Shown: piece by piece, positions 47,640 to 58,900 of the stretch
How positions within the stretch are numbered: position 1 is the stretch's first letter
Layout of the letters: each line of letters begins with the position of its first letter
Assembly (NCBI GenBank): GCA_917880885.1
Contig: OU862912.1
Span: 46,611,117 to 46,675,116, forward strand
Source: Limnephilus marmoratus
Lineage: Eukaryota; Arthropoda; Insecta; Trichoptera; Limnephilidae
Direction of reading: 5' to 3'
Length of the DNA stretch: 64,000 bases
Translations under genes and position numbers: made by a program
The notes under the pieces: model-generated
Told to the model about the DNA's origin: nothing
Seen by the model: only the letters and a program-made list of their open reading frames with translations
The model's database searches: none

Positions 47640-48545
47640 ACATCTAGCGACTCTGAAGAAGAAACCGCCAATACTAATAAGATGACCAAATGTATAGGAA
47701 AAGGTGTACTGGAATTCGAGGACATTTGTCATATTTACATGGAAAAAAACATTCTTCACACTGTGTGACATGTCAAATAGTTAGATTTTCTCGAATAAAA
47801 AATCCCGTGATCTTTAATTACTACATTGATAACATTGTTCTTGAGACATTAACACAAATTAATAACTTAGGCATCACTTTTCAATCAAATCTTTCATTTG
47901 TTAACCACAAAACCTGCAAAAATCCAGAAATCTGCAAGAAGGGCTTAAAAATGTTGGGATTTATAACTAGGCTAACTAGAAATTTTAACAATATAAAGTG
48001 TATTAAACTGTTATATTTTGCCTATGTAAGAAGTCAACTTGAATACAATTCTCCCGTCTGGAACCCACATTATAATATACATGTACAAGCTGTTGAAAGA
48101 ATACAAAACAAATTCTTACGTTTTCTAAATTTAAAATGGATATTCCAGCAATTATGTTGAACTACAACACTATGTTAAATAATATGTATATGCTCAAATT
48201 GTTGGACCGAAGAATTTTCACTGATTTGGTATTTCTATATAAAATTCTAAATGATTTAGTTGATAGTTCGGTATTGCTTGAATTGATAAGCTTCCGGATA
48301 TCAGGATAAGTCAGGATTTATTTAATTGTAGAAATTCTGGGACCAATTACCATATGTATTCCTCTTTGCCCAGAATACTAATGGCGGGAAACAATTATAC
48401 CAAGTCAGTGGACATCTTCAATTTATCTTTAAACAAGTATCAAATATTGTTACTGAGGCAGTTCAGTTATGTACAATAAATACTGTATATTTCTTACCAC
48501 TCATACGTAAAAGCCCCGAAAAAGGGCGTTAATCAATAAATTTAA
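47640..48545 (+). pseudogene. Jockey/CR1-type LINE RT C-terminal fragment
   Basis: One frame (47690-48160) reads INNLGITFQSNLSFVNHK, then LKMLGFITRLTRNF, then FAYVRSQLEYNSPVWNPHYN and QNKFLRFLNLK, the RT thumb region with its LG...D..LSF..H and VRS.LEY...W.P motifs. Continuation in other frames gives LKLLDRRIFTDLVFLYKILN near 48195. The 3' end is near the AAAAAGGGCG…ATCAATAAA at 48525. Stops and a frameshift near 48160 kill it. More similar to the fragment at 13850 than to LINE-A. Confidence 0.8.
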
Positions 48546-49160
48546 AGAAGTGGTTTGTATTCTCCCCACTCTTATCTACTTTAGTTTTCTGAATGTTTCA
48601 CTTTGACCGCGTGTGAAATGCACACTCTGAATTTTTTAATACCACTTTTTGCTGAGTGCCTCTTTGTGATGGTAGCATGTTTATTATTTCAGGAAAATGC
48701 GCCAGAAAAAGTCACTGAAGTACCGTCGCATTCATAAAAGAACGCACCTGTTCCGTCCGTTGAACACACCCCACCAGAGTCAAGATCAATCTGGGTTTAT
48801 TTACGTCACTTTTCCGTGTTGATAATATTCGAGAATTTCCTCTCTCGGAACAGCGATTCATCTTTTTTAATGACTTGAGATACAGACGGACCGAGGAATC
48901 AATTCATAGGCCCTCTCGCATGGGATGCTGATGGAAGAAGATAATATAATAATGATAAGAAGATAAATAAAGTAATGATGGAAGATGGTATCGCGAAAAG
49001 TTCCCATTAGTTCGTATGTCTTATCGGATTTTACACCCCTTGTGAAGATGAACGGAAAAAAATTGCTGTGTGAAAATACCAAATACGAGTAATATTTTGA
49101 TACCCACAAAATTAAATATATATTATTTACCAAGTAATTTATTAAACTAACGTGTCATTT
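48546..49160. other. No gene recognised
   Basis: No motif or repeat boundary identified. Confidence 0.5.
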
Positions 49161-49162
49161 AT

Positions 49163-49985
49163 ATAAACAAGTTCCCTCGGGTCCTATGTCATCTTTGGGG
49201 GGATTCATCTATTTAGGGAAAAGAATGAGAGAAAGTTCTGGGAGGGGTGGTTAGGAATATGGAGATCAATGTGTCCAGGAGTGACGGTCATATGAATCCA
49301 TCCATCCCACTGCGGTACAAGGCGATGGGTCGAGAGAGCTGCAGAGGTAAAATGCCTCCATCAACCAGTCTCTCCCGATTCGGCTCGCCACGCAGAAGGC
49401 GGGCAAACGCATTCGCCATTAAGATGAATATATACGTGAAATCCTATTTAGATAATATTTTGATTAATCTTTACGACGAATCGGCTTACAGTATGAACAT
49501 CAAAAAATATGCCACGGATGAATCGAAGCTTTTACTAGCTTTTCTATGTATTGGAATTACAATAAAATTATTATTTAAAAATATAAGCGTTAACCACCAA
49601 AAAAATATTTTTTCATGACTTAACTATGAAGTAATACAAGAAACCATTTAAAAAAAATACCCCTTTATGGCTAATACTATTTTTGAGGTTTTATATGTTC
49701 TAACTTTTTTTCTTTCTTATAAAATTATGCACAAAATAAATAAAAACCACTTTTTCGCTTACTAGCTTCGCGCAAAAAGACGCTCGATTTTAAAATTTTG
49801 CAGGCATGAGATTCGAAATATTTCTAGCGTTTATATTCCTCTTAAGACCTAGACAAACCTCACCGAATGAACCCTGCTAAGTCACCAAACGTAGCGAACC
49901 ACTTGGAATAATATATCAGAGCTGTTGGTTATAAAATAAATGGTTTCCGTGGTGGCGGTACCCATACACGCCTCCCAAATTGAGA
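49163..49985 (-). repeat. Repeat B copy, reverse, split by an insertion
   Basis: Family sequence runs 49170-49425 (AAGTTCTGGGAGGGGTGG, CCATCCCACTGCGGTACAAG, GGCAAACGCATTCGCC) and resumes 49850-49985 (AGACCTAGACAAACCTCACC, CCAAACGTAGCGAACCACTT). About 425 bp of unrelated AT-rich DNA separates the halves. Confidence 0.75.
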
Positions 49986-49989
49986 ACGT

Positions 49990-50110
49990 ATAATGGTTTG
50001 TTGATTATAATCCTACTAATATTAAAGGCGAAAGTTCGTATGAATGTTTGTTACTCTTTCGCGCAAAAAATACTGAATGGACTTAAAAATTCTTTCACTA
50101 ATAGAAAGCT
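49990..50110. repeat. MITE-like fragment
   Basis: TAATCCTACTAATATTAAAG, GCGAAAGTTCGTATGAATG and CTGAATGGACTTAAAAATTC are blocks seen in abundant insect MITE/SINE-type repeats. The boundaries are not defined. Confidence 0.4.
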
Positions 50111-50213
50111 ACATTATTTTCGAGTAATATAGGCTGTATATATTGGTAAGCTCTGGCGCTATGAATAAGCTCTGGCATTATGAAATTATTTATTATACGT
50201 TTATTGTCTAGAC

Positions 50214-50267
50214 CAGTGGTCTTCAACCTTTTTGAGCCGGCGTACCCCTTGTGTATGAAAACCACTG
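50214..50267. mobile_element. 54-bp minimal hAT MITE with 8-bp TSD
   Basis: CAGTGGTCTTCAACC at one end and AACCACTG at the other, flanked on both sides by GTCTAGAC (50206-50213 and 50268-50275). The terminal motif is the common hAT type. The TSD sequence is itself a palindrome, so the flanks would also pair as part of a hairpin. Confidence 0.75.
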
Positions 50268-50477
50268 GTCTAGACGAAAAGCAAAACAAATCGTTGCATG
50301 GTAAGTAATTATTTGACGTGCGCTGTCATTCTGTTATTTGTTTACGTTACTACGGAGATCCCTTTGATAGTTAAAATTCAAATGTGTTTAAATACTATTC
50401 TATAGTAATATTATAAATGCAAAACTGCGTGTGTTTGATTGTTACGCTTAATAGGTAGCACGCGAGCTGTTTAAAAA

Positions 50478-50575
50478 ATGAATGTAACGGGTATGGAGGG
50501 ATGGATAGGGGGAAAGGTGGGGGGAGAGGGAGGGGGGAGTGGAGTGGGGATAGGGAAGGTGGAGGAGGCGGAGTT
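50478..50575 (+). repeat. G-rich tract
   Basis: A run of GGGGGAAAGGTGGGG-type sequence with repeated GGGG and GGGA clusters, similar in composition to 24735-25045 and preceded by a similar AT-rich block. Confidence 0.7.
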
Positions 50576-50839
50576 TATAAACGTAAAAATTAAAAAATAT
50601 ATAAACCGAAATTTAAAAAGCGAATTTATAAACCGTAAAAATAAAAAAAAATTAATATAAAAGAATTGTTATGACAGCTGATATTTCGAAATTTAACAAA
50701 AAAAATTAAAGCTCTATAATACGAGTAGGTACCGAGGTAACTTCCTCCTCAGAATGTTCAGATTTAGTCCTTGCACCACAGGAAGAAGGGAAGGAGTCTC
50801 GAAGCATCCGTAATTTCAGGCTAATTTACGTTACGGATG

Positions 50840-51300
50840 CACGCTGGATAAGCGTCTTGATGATTGGACGGATTGAACAACAAATCATTTTAAAGAGAAC
50901 ACTTTTGAATGTTTTCACACCAATAGTAACGATAGTTTCAAAAAAGTTTATCGAACTAGTTTGGAACAAACTAGTTCGATAAACTTTAAACTCACTCAAA
51001 AACTCACTCAAAAACCTCAACATTATAACATTTAAATTTCAAATAAAAAGCTGGATACTAAGTATAGGGAGAGCAGAAATAGAAAATATACTGATATCAA
51101 ATACAGACTAAAACCAAATCTAGTAATCTGAATTATAAAAAAAACCACTATCTTATTTACTTTATAATTATTTAAAAAAAATACTACATGATATATGTTA
51201 TGTCTAATTCATATCAATTTCTTATAATTAAATTATAATATGTAAATGAAATCCTCAGCACGGGAGATCCCAGTGAGGATATCATTATCTCTACTGTTAC
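50840..51300 (+). pseudogene. LINE ORF2 C-terminal scrap with 3' tail
   Basis: Reads FKFQIKSWILSIGRAEIENI near 51030-51090, like the ending FK...K.WL...... of jockey/CR1 ORF2. The tail motif CTCAGCACGGGAGATCCCAG at 51255 matches the LINE end at 54085 (CTCAGCACAGGATCTCC). A perfect 20-bp hairpin lies inside at 50944-50988. Confidence 0.45.
50944..50988. repeat. Perfect 20-bp inverted repeat, 5-base loop
   Basis: AAAGTTTATCGAACTAGTTT, loop GGAAC, then its exact complement. No known site type matches. Confidence 0.95.
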
Positions 51301-52800
51301 TAAGAAATGAAGACAATAAATCATATTACAATTACAATCATATTACAATTACAATTACAAAAACAAAAAAGTTTATCGAACACCCGCCCGCTGTCCCCTT
51401 TCACCCCACCGATGCAAAAGATACTGGGTGTGTAACGAGAGATTTATTAATTCCATTTAAATTTAGACTCTCGCTTCAATTTGCCAATGATCTTTTTATG
51501 TTTTTTTTACATTCTTCAGCTTCTTAATAAAAACAAAATTACTGTCATTAAATTAAAATATGTTTTATTATACACAAGTTCTTTAATATGATTTTCTTGT
51601 GCGTCTTGCTAAAAAGAAACTTTCCGAATTTTAACACAGGCTTCAATGTCAACGACACGAGGTTCAAAAGTGAACTAATTCGGCAAATAATCTATTCACA
51701 TTGAAAAATAATATGAATGACCAGCGCCTTGCTCATCCAGATTATTGTAATTCTAATGATTAGATTTGATAAGATTACTTGAAATGTGTTGGGAAAGTTC
51801 CAAATAAGATCGAGGTTCGTTGGATTTCAAATTACTTTATTTACGTTATCGTAATGTTTACAGTGAATATTAAACTGGACCTGACGTCCTATCTGCGGTC
51901 TATCTGCCCGTCTGTCAGATGCCTTCGGCTATTGTCGTAACCGTTCGTATATTAGACACGAACTACGATAGATGGTACTCTTCTAAAATAAAACTTAACT
52001 GATACCATAAAATAGGTAAAACTATGTATGCTAACGACATCTTTTGAAGGATGTTGAAAATATATGACTAACCTCTACACCACACATATGAATTCATATT
52101 ATTGCCATGCCAAGCATTAAAATGTTATTGATTTTTTTAAATATATTATTGTTATTAATAATTAATGAGTTTTTAAAGAAAAATATTTTCGTATAAACTA
52201 TTTATGTAAGTACTTGATAAAACGCATTTTAAACGCACTTCATGGAGTACTAGCAACATAATTTATCGTTCATTCTCATACAAAAGCACAACCAGTAGCT
52301 GGTCCAGCGAGCTTACTAGGTAGATGAATATTATACCGGTCACTACATAAATTAATTGAAAAGTGACAAGCGTTACAAATCGCGCACGATAATTAAATCA
52401 AGCTGACACTAAACAGAAGCAATTTCCTTACTTGTATTTCTATTCATATTCCTAGACGAAAAAACTTATATACTTCTTGAAGTAAGAAGTAATTAACAAT
52501 AAATTGTACTAGATACCTTAAAAATGAAAGGATAATAATTCTAGTCATAACAATTGTTTAAAGAACCGTCGACGATAAGATTGAAGAACAGGCATGTAGG
52601 GAGGTTGGAAGATTGACCGGTAACAAAAGAGGCTTCCTTATTATATTTTTGTTTTGAAGGGTTTTAATTTCCAATGTACATTTGTTACTTTAATTTTTTT
52701 TTTGCGACCGGTTTCAACACGTCCGTGTCATTCACGAGCAAACTTAAAACTAAATTAAAAATTCTTTACTAGTACAAAAATTAATTAGGCGGGGGTAGTG
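51301..52800. other. No gene recognised
   Basis: AT-rich. GCGACCGGTTTCAACACGTC at 52703 resembles GCCGACCGGTTTCAGAACGA at 36096 (inside the nested element there), so a dispersed repeat shares this block. Confidence 0.45.
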
Positions 52801-52804
52801 GGAT

Positions 52805-53150
52805 TTTTTTTTTTTTTACATGAGCTCCACACAGGAGGCCCTGAGGAAAACAATTTCCCTCAGGGCCTATGTCATCTTTGGGGATGCTGTGTGGAGGGTT
52901 TTTTTAAGGAAAGGAAGGAGAGGAGAGTTCTGGGAAGGAAAAGGGTTTAAGGGGTGGGTAGGAATCTGGGGTTCAGTGTGTCTTGGTCATCCGCCTCCAA
53001 GACCTAGACAAACCTCACCCCATGAACCCGGGCACCCCTGCTAAATCACCAAACGTAGTGATCCACTTGGGGTGACCTATGGCAGAGGTGTTGGTTATCC
53101 AATAAAGGTTCCCGGGGTGGTGGTACCCATTCCCGCCTCCCAAATTGAAT
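52805..53150 (-). repeat. Repeat B copy, reverse, with clear LINE-A tail
   Basis: Poly-T (52806-52817), then ACATGAGCTCCACACAGGAG, CCCTCAGGGCCTATGTCATC and GATGCTGTGTGGAGGG, the LINE-A 3' end in reverse. The repeat B body follows (GGGGTGGGTAGGAATCTGGG, CACTTGGGGTGACCTATGGC, AATAAAGGTTCCCGGGG). The best copy for seeing that the tail is shared. Confidence 0.85.
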
Positions 53151-53256
53151 TTATTATAAGTCTTCAGAGCGAAGGAGTGCAGGAGATCAAAACTTGGTGA
53201 CTGCAAGGTGTAGCAGCTAACACCGCAAATTTCGGCTTTTTCATATGAATAAAAAT

Positions 53257-53345
53257 CTTAAGAGAGTCCTAACTGCCCGAAGCCATGGACCTACGACATC
53301 CCTAATAATTGGGGTATGTTGTGAGTTGTGAGGGAATAAGGAGGT
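53257..53345 (-). repeat. SINE-A 3' fragment, reverse
   Basis: GAGTCCTAACTGCCCGAAGC and ATTGGGGTATGTTGTGAG match the SINE-A body end; only about 90 bp present. Confidence 0.55.
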
Positions 53346-53672
53346 TGGGAAGTGTAATGTATTGGGTATACACGTTGTTTCGGTTACTGTTAATAGATGT
53401 CGATAGGTTAGAACTTCTAAACATCCCAACAGATAGCCGCTGAAGTAGTACTGTCAGATCAGTGCCTTCTATCGCCGTTCGTGTCTTGGACACAAGAGCT
53501 GAAGGCTTCAGTGGGCAAGTCTTCGCAGTCAGGGGGAAGCAAGCTTCAAAACTATTTCGTAGCCAGTCTTGTAAGGACGTCTGTCCAGTATAATTATAGC
53601 ATTGTAAATATACACGATAACTAATACACAAATAGTAACTAAAGAACCTACCTCCTGAAGGTCCCCATAAGG
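53346..53672. other. No gene recognised
   Basis: Moderately GC-rich. A 126-codon minus-strand frame crosses it, without a recognisable domain. It directly precedes the LINE fragment and could be part of the same retroelement. Confidence 0.35.
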
Positions 53673-54201
53673 ATGTCAACAACAGAAATTTTTAAACAGT
53701 TTGATGTTCCAAGCATACAGAAAATCTACGCCAAAAACATTCTAGTACATCACCACAAAAATTATTCAGATGCTCATAAAACCAGAGCCAAACAAACAGA
53801 CATACTTAATATACCAAAGTGTAACTCTTCATTTGGACAAAGAAGTTCAGAATTTTTAGCAGTAAAGTTATACATATAACAAACTCCCACTTAGTACCAA
53901 ACAAATTAAAACAAAAAATAGCTACATTAAGGACATTAAATGTTGGCTGAAGGAACTATCGGAAAATTAACTTACTTGTATACCTACTTAAAACATCGTC
54001 ATAGAAGTTTCTGGAAAACCTTATTCAACCAATGAAGTGAAACCATAGAAGTCGCTGAAAACTTATCCAAAGCATAGTCCCCCTCAGCACAGGATCTCCT
54101 AGTGAGGAGGACTATGAATATATTTTCTCTTTTATATATATACCTAACATGTTTCATATAAAAAATGTAAAAAATAATAAATGAATAGTTACTAAATAAA
54201 A

Positions 54202-54210
<9 letters not shown>
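53673..54210 (+). pseudogene. LINE ORF2 C-terminal fragment with 3' tail
   Basis: An open frame (53673-53879) reads STTEIFKQFDVPSIQKIY, then NSSFGQRSSEFLAVKLY. After a frameshift, KLPLSTKQIKTKNSYIKDIK and CWLKELSEN-stop follow. Same lineage as the piece at 40600 (SFGQR...K.YN.LP). The tail has CTCAGCACAGGATCTCCTAG at 54085, and an A-run at 54197-54210 leads into a TA repeat. Confidence 0.65.

Positions 54211-54244
<34 letters not shown>
54211..54244. repeat. (TA)n microsatellite
   Basis: About 17 TA units directly after the LINE poly-A, as often grows from such tails. Confidence 0.9.
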
Positions 54245-54246
<2 letters not shown>

Positions 54247-55299
54247 TTTATGTTACGGCATTTAGTGGCTCAAAGCGTCCTTTAATTACCGGAACTTCTT
54301 GATCATTTCGACTTACTGGCTCATTTGGGCACTTAGTGGCTCATCGTTTTTTTTTTTTTAAGTCCATCATATCAAACTCGATGAGACGAGTCGAACGGTG
54401 TAAAAAAAATTTTTGAGTGAATAAATGACATTTTTACGTGGACCGTTAATGCTCCGGAATGCGTTTTTTATCAGTAAATATTCATCCATACTTAGAACAT
54501 CAATTGGGTACACTTTTTATCGCATCTATAACATCACGGCATGCGACGTTGCCGGATGTTCTCGTCATACAATATCATTCAAACTCCAAGTCGTTTATCA
54601 ATGCTTTGCGATATTGAACTCAATGGTTAAATTCCTCAAAATCTATTATCGCATGACATTGCTAAGTCAGATTGAATCTTTTTGCGATATGTTATATGTT
54701 TGCCGGAATGTTATAATATGTTGTATTCCTACATAGGTAGCCAGACTGTCGAGCGCTCGCGGTGGACTGTTAGAAGAACAGACATTATATTATAATATTT
54801 ACCGGCTATTCGCGCCCTTTTTTAAAATTGAAGATTGATTTACGAATTGCTTTTATAATATCGTTATTAATTTTGTGTTAATGGTTTTTGTTTTTATTAC
54901 AAGTTTTATATTATTTCGTATTTTAATACACATTTATGTAGTTTTTCTTTAATAAATAAAATATTTGCTTCGTAATTATGTATTTGTCTTTTGCGTTCCG
55001 AAAGCATAGTCAGTTGTAATGTGATGATATCTATACAGGGTTTTCTAAAAATTTCAGAAATATATTAGGTACTCATTTAATATGTTTTTTCATACAGTTA
55101 TATTAATTTGTTTAGAGTTTTTCATTTAAAAAAATGATCTGTACCTAGGTAATTACTTTACGCGTGACTATTTTTCAAAGGCATTGTCTCTAGTTGTATT
55201 GTAGTAGATAATAAAAAGGTGTTTTATTGTTGTTTGGGTGTATTTTATAAAAAATATTATGAACAAAAATAAACAATAATTTAAAAATAAATTACAATA
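54245..55299. other. No gene recognised
   Basis: AT-rich. Three spaced copies of a TTAGTGGCTCA-like word occur at 54261, 54311 and 54332. A 103-codon frame (54425-54736) has no known motif. Confidence 0.45.
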
Positions 55300-55678
55300 T
55301 ACGGCCTACATAGTCCAGGAGTAAGACCATTGACTCACAATCCGCAGGTCTCAAATTTTATTTGATTAATTTGTGTTATTTCACAATTAATTCATTTAAA
55401 ATAATATATAGTATATTTGCGGCACGTTCCAGAGTGGAAGATACTCTCAGTATTACCCTGGTGTAAGACCACCATTCAGAATTGAAACGTTGCTTGAAAA
55501 TGGCTTTGGCCGTGTTTAGTGACCAGATCCGAATAGCCAGGTACTTCCCAACCTTCATCTTCCCCACCTCCTTCCCCTATCCATTACCTTCAGCCTCATA
55601 ACATACCGGGAATGCCATAGTCTCACTGGCTCCAGACGGGAACAGTTGGGACTCTTGTGCGGTAGTCACTGTAAAAAA
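55300..55678 (+). repeat. SINE-A copy just upstream of the recombinase gene
   Basis: The tRNA-like head starts near 55303 with the A-box region (TACATAGTCCAGGAGTAAGA). The B-box portion is deleted: the head jumps from CCGCAGGTCTC straight into the AT-rich linker. The body and short A-rich tail are typical of the family. The copy ends about 165 bp before the predicted start codon. Confidence 0.85.
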
Positions 55679-55843
55679 ATAATATTTAGGTATTAACTTA
55701 CTGGCATAATACGGTGGTTTGAGGGATAGCCAAATTTAGTTGTTTTCTGATGGGTTACGGTAGTGAATTGGTCAAAATAAAGTTGGCAACACTGTCTCGG
55801 TGATTTAGTTGATATTTGCGCTAGATTGGTATTTGGTATATTT

Positions 55844-55973
55844 ATGGCGCCGCCGATTCGTGTGTGGATGTGGATCAATGTGGATCATATGAATCCTTTC
55901 CTTTCGCATTTTATAAAATGTCGCGCTGGCGAAGGTACCATTATTGCAATATCAATGGATTCTTCAATTAACG
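55844..55973 (+). CDS. Exon 1 of the recombinase gene
   Basis: This exon encodes 43 residues starting MAPPIRVWMW and leaves one base of a split codon. It ends at ACG|GTAAG, a strong donor. The start is the ATG at 55844; the frame continues open upstream to about 55826 but only through a TTG. About 165 bp of unique sequence separates it from the SINE at 55300-55678, so the promoter would lie within or close to that SINE. No TATA box or initiator was clear. No domain is recognised in this exon. Confidence 0.55.
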
Positions 55974-58900
55974 GTAAGATTTTATCATATAACCTTAAAT
56001 ATTGTGTTGCATAATGAATTATTACAATCAATGACATACCAAAAATGTTTGGTGATTATCGGTTCGGACTGGCCACGCTTATTACGAATAATTTTTATTA
56101 TATAATAAAAAGTTTCCTTTTTAAGTAATTAAGGCGAATCTAAAGTGTTTTTCTAAAAATTATTCGTAATAATCGTGGCCAGTCCGAACCGATATTTACC
56201 AAATGTTTTTTTAGGTAAAATTACATTTTAGGTTATGATTTCTATAAAAACGCTTTTCACTGATATTTTAATAATAATTCTTGTTGATTTTCACATAAGT
56301 ATGATAATTATGCTTATTGTTTTATTATGTTTATGATTTTTAATGTGTTTTGTTATTTTATAGATAAAAATATATGTAGTACAAGTGAAAGTTCGCCAAT
56401 TTCAGAGGATAAAAGAGCCGTAATTAATGAAATGGAGGAAAAACTGGATGATCTATTTGCAAACTCTTCAGATTCAGGTAGCTATGTACATAATAATTAC
56501 TGATAATATACAATAATCTTAGGTATTTTTCATTACATACCAACATTACGTTACTTATTATTGTGAAATGTTTTAGCAATTAACGATAGTGATGCGGAAT
56601 ATTACGTTACGTAATATGAATTGTTTTATTTCGAATATTACATTATTATGCTTTATTTTAGAAGCAAGTGTGACGTCCGGCAGTGATGACTTATTCAAGT
56701 TACCCTCGAGAATTTCGTCTGATTCTGGTAGGTAAAACAAACCCCTTTATCTGACAAACGTTAACCAATGATTCCTGATCATATATGTGATAAGCGCATG
56801 GTAAGCGCTCGTTTCAAATTTCCAACTTGGTAATGTAAACGCTATGCTGTAGCGCAGGGGTTCCCAACCTTTTTGTACTCTAGAGCACATTCTAAAATAT
56901 CGGTAGGGTGGCGGGCACCACATATTTTTAATCGACAAACTCCTCCCATAACTTCTCATTTTCCCATAATTTATTAATAAATAATAAACAAAAATGTTTC
57001 AAAATAATAAAATTATTATTCAAATTGCATACACACAGAGAAATGTATTTAATGTATTATTACGTCTCGCAATCGCAATGAAAATCTCGTCTCCTTCAAC
57101 GGAAGCAACCTTCCGAACAGGCCCTCCATTGATATGCTCGATGTAACTCTAAGTGACCAGCTCAGATTTGGGGGCTCTATCGAAGCCAGAGTAAAGCTAG
57201 CCTCTCAAAAACTGGGCGTACTGTACAAGGCCCGCAGATACTTTAATAGTACACAACTGCTAGCCTTGTACAAATCGCAAGTCCGCCCCACAGTTGAATT
57301 TGGCAGCCACCTCTGGTCTGGAGCTCCAAAATATCTGAAAAATAACCTCGATTCTGTGCAGAAGCGGGCGATCCGATTGATTGATAAATTCTCCCATTTT
57401 AACAGATGGATTGCAATCTTTAGGGCACAGGCGTCAGGTAGGAATGCTATCCTTGTTCTACCGGTATTTCAATGGAAGATGCTCCAAGAAACTAGCATCA
57501 TTGATCCCTTCGGCACCGGTGCATAGTCGGGAAACACGCCAAACCCGTGCCCAACATATGTACACGGTTGACATTTGTCACATGAGAACTGGTCGCTTCT
57601 TCGACTCGTTCTTGTGCTCAACAGCTCGGCTATGGAACGATTTGCCGACCTCTGTTTCCCCTTCCTACAACATGGGTCTCTTCAAGACCAATGTTAACTC
57701 CCTCTTCTCCTCAAAAAGACCCTCCACACAGCATCTTAGATGACATAGGCCTTGAGGGAAATCGTTTTCTTAAGGGCCTCCTGTGTGGAGTTTTTTTTTA
57801 CCGGGTATACCGCACAAAAATCTCAACTGCTCCCGTCTGGAGCCAGTGACACCATGGAATCCCCAATCGGGGTATGTTGTGAGGCTGAAGGTAGTGGGGA
57901 GGGGAAGGAGGTGGCGAATAGGAAGGTTGGGAAGTACCTGGCGATTCAGATCTGGTCACCAAACACGGATAAAGCCATTTTCAAGCATACCCGGCGATTC
58001 AGATCTAGTCACCAAACACGGATAAAGCCATTTTCAAGCAACGTTTCAATTATAAAAAAAATATAATATCAATATGTCAATGTGATCTGAGGCAATGCAT
58101 ATCATTGGCCACTGCCTCATAATTAGGAGGGTATGACGATAATCCTGTTAGCAAACAATCATAAGGATGCTCATCGGTGAGTCGAGATCTATATCTTGAT
58201 TTTATTAAGTTCATGTTTGAAAACAAGGATTCGCATAAATATGTCGAACTGAAAAATGATTCAATTTTTTATGCGGCTTTTTTCAAAAATGGGAACTTTT
58301 CTCTGTCCACTGTATTCCAAAAGTCCTCTGATATTAAGGATTTTAGCTAAATATCATTCTTAAGGTCCAAAATTTCTAACTCTAGTTCTTCTATCTTACC
58401 TTGAACAAAATCTGCAGTACAATGCGTGATGTGCAATAGTGAATAGCACTTCCCGTTCCAGGCTAGCGTGAAGAGTACAGTCTGGCACGCCGCGGCCGCT
58501 AGACAAGTTGCGAAGTACTGTCAGCAAAGGAACCACTCATACAAACAATATCGCAAACATACAAACGTATTTAATAAACCTACGCACTTAAAAACTTAAA
58601 ACTCTAACAAATAAATAAAAATAATTCACATTTTTAATTAATGTTTATGAAAGAATTCTGTCTCTGTCGAATAGTGGTGGGAACATACGAACCGTTCACG
58701 GGGTCGGGAAACCCTGCTGTAGCGGGACAGCTTGCGTGAATACAGTTTAAGTTTATCGAACAAAGAAGTCATCCCATAATAAAATGACTGACACACCACA
58801 TATGCTCAGGAATCGCTGGTTTAAGTTTGTGTGGTAACTTTGTATAATTCACTCTGTATAATTTTCCACACAAATTTAATTTATTAAATATGTTATAAAA

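Larger units (their letters stand above)
56855..58716 (-). mobile_element. hAT transposon relic in intron 3, 8-bp TSD
   Basis: The left end reads CAGGGGTTCCCAACCTTTTT and the right end GGTCGGGAAACCCTG. Both sides carry the same 8 bp, CTGTAGCG (56847-56854 and 58717-58724). An 8-bp duplication and CAGGG-type ends are diagnostic of hAT elements. Inside, the minus strand still encodes the C-terminal dimerisation part of a hAT transposase (58075-58440). A LINE-A copy (57062-57796) and a SINE-A copy (57789-58055) have inserted in it. Confidence 0.85.

Noticed and set aside
53302..53682. 126-codon minus-strand frame
   Set aside because: No recognisable motif, and it overlaps the edge of a SINE-A fragment and the start of a LINE fragment.
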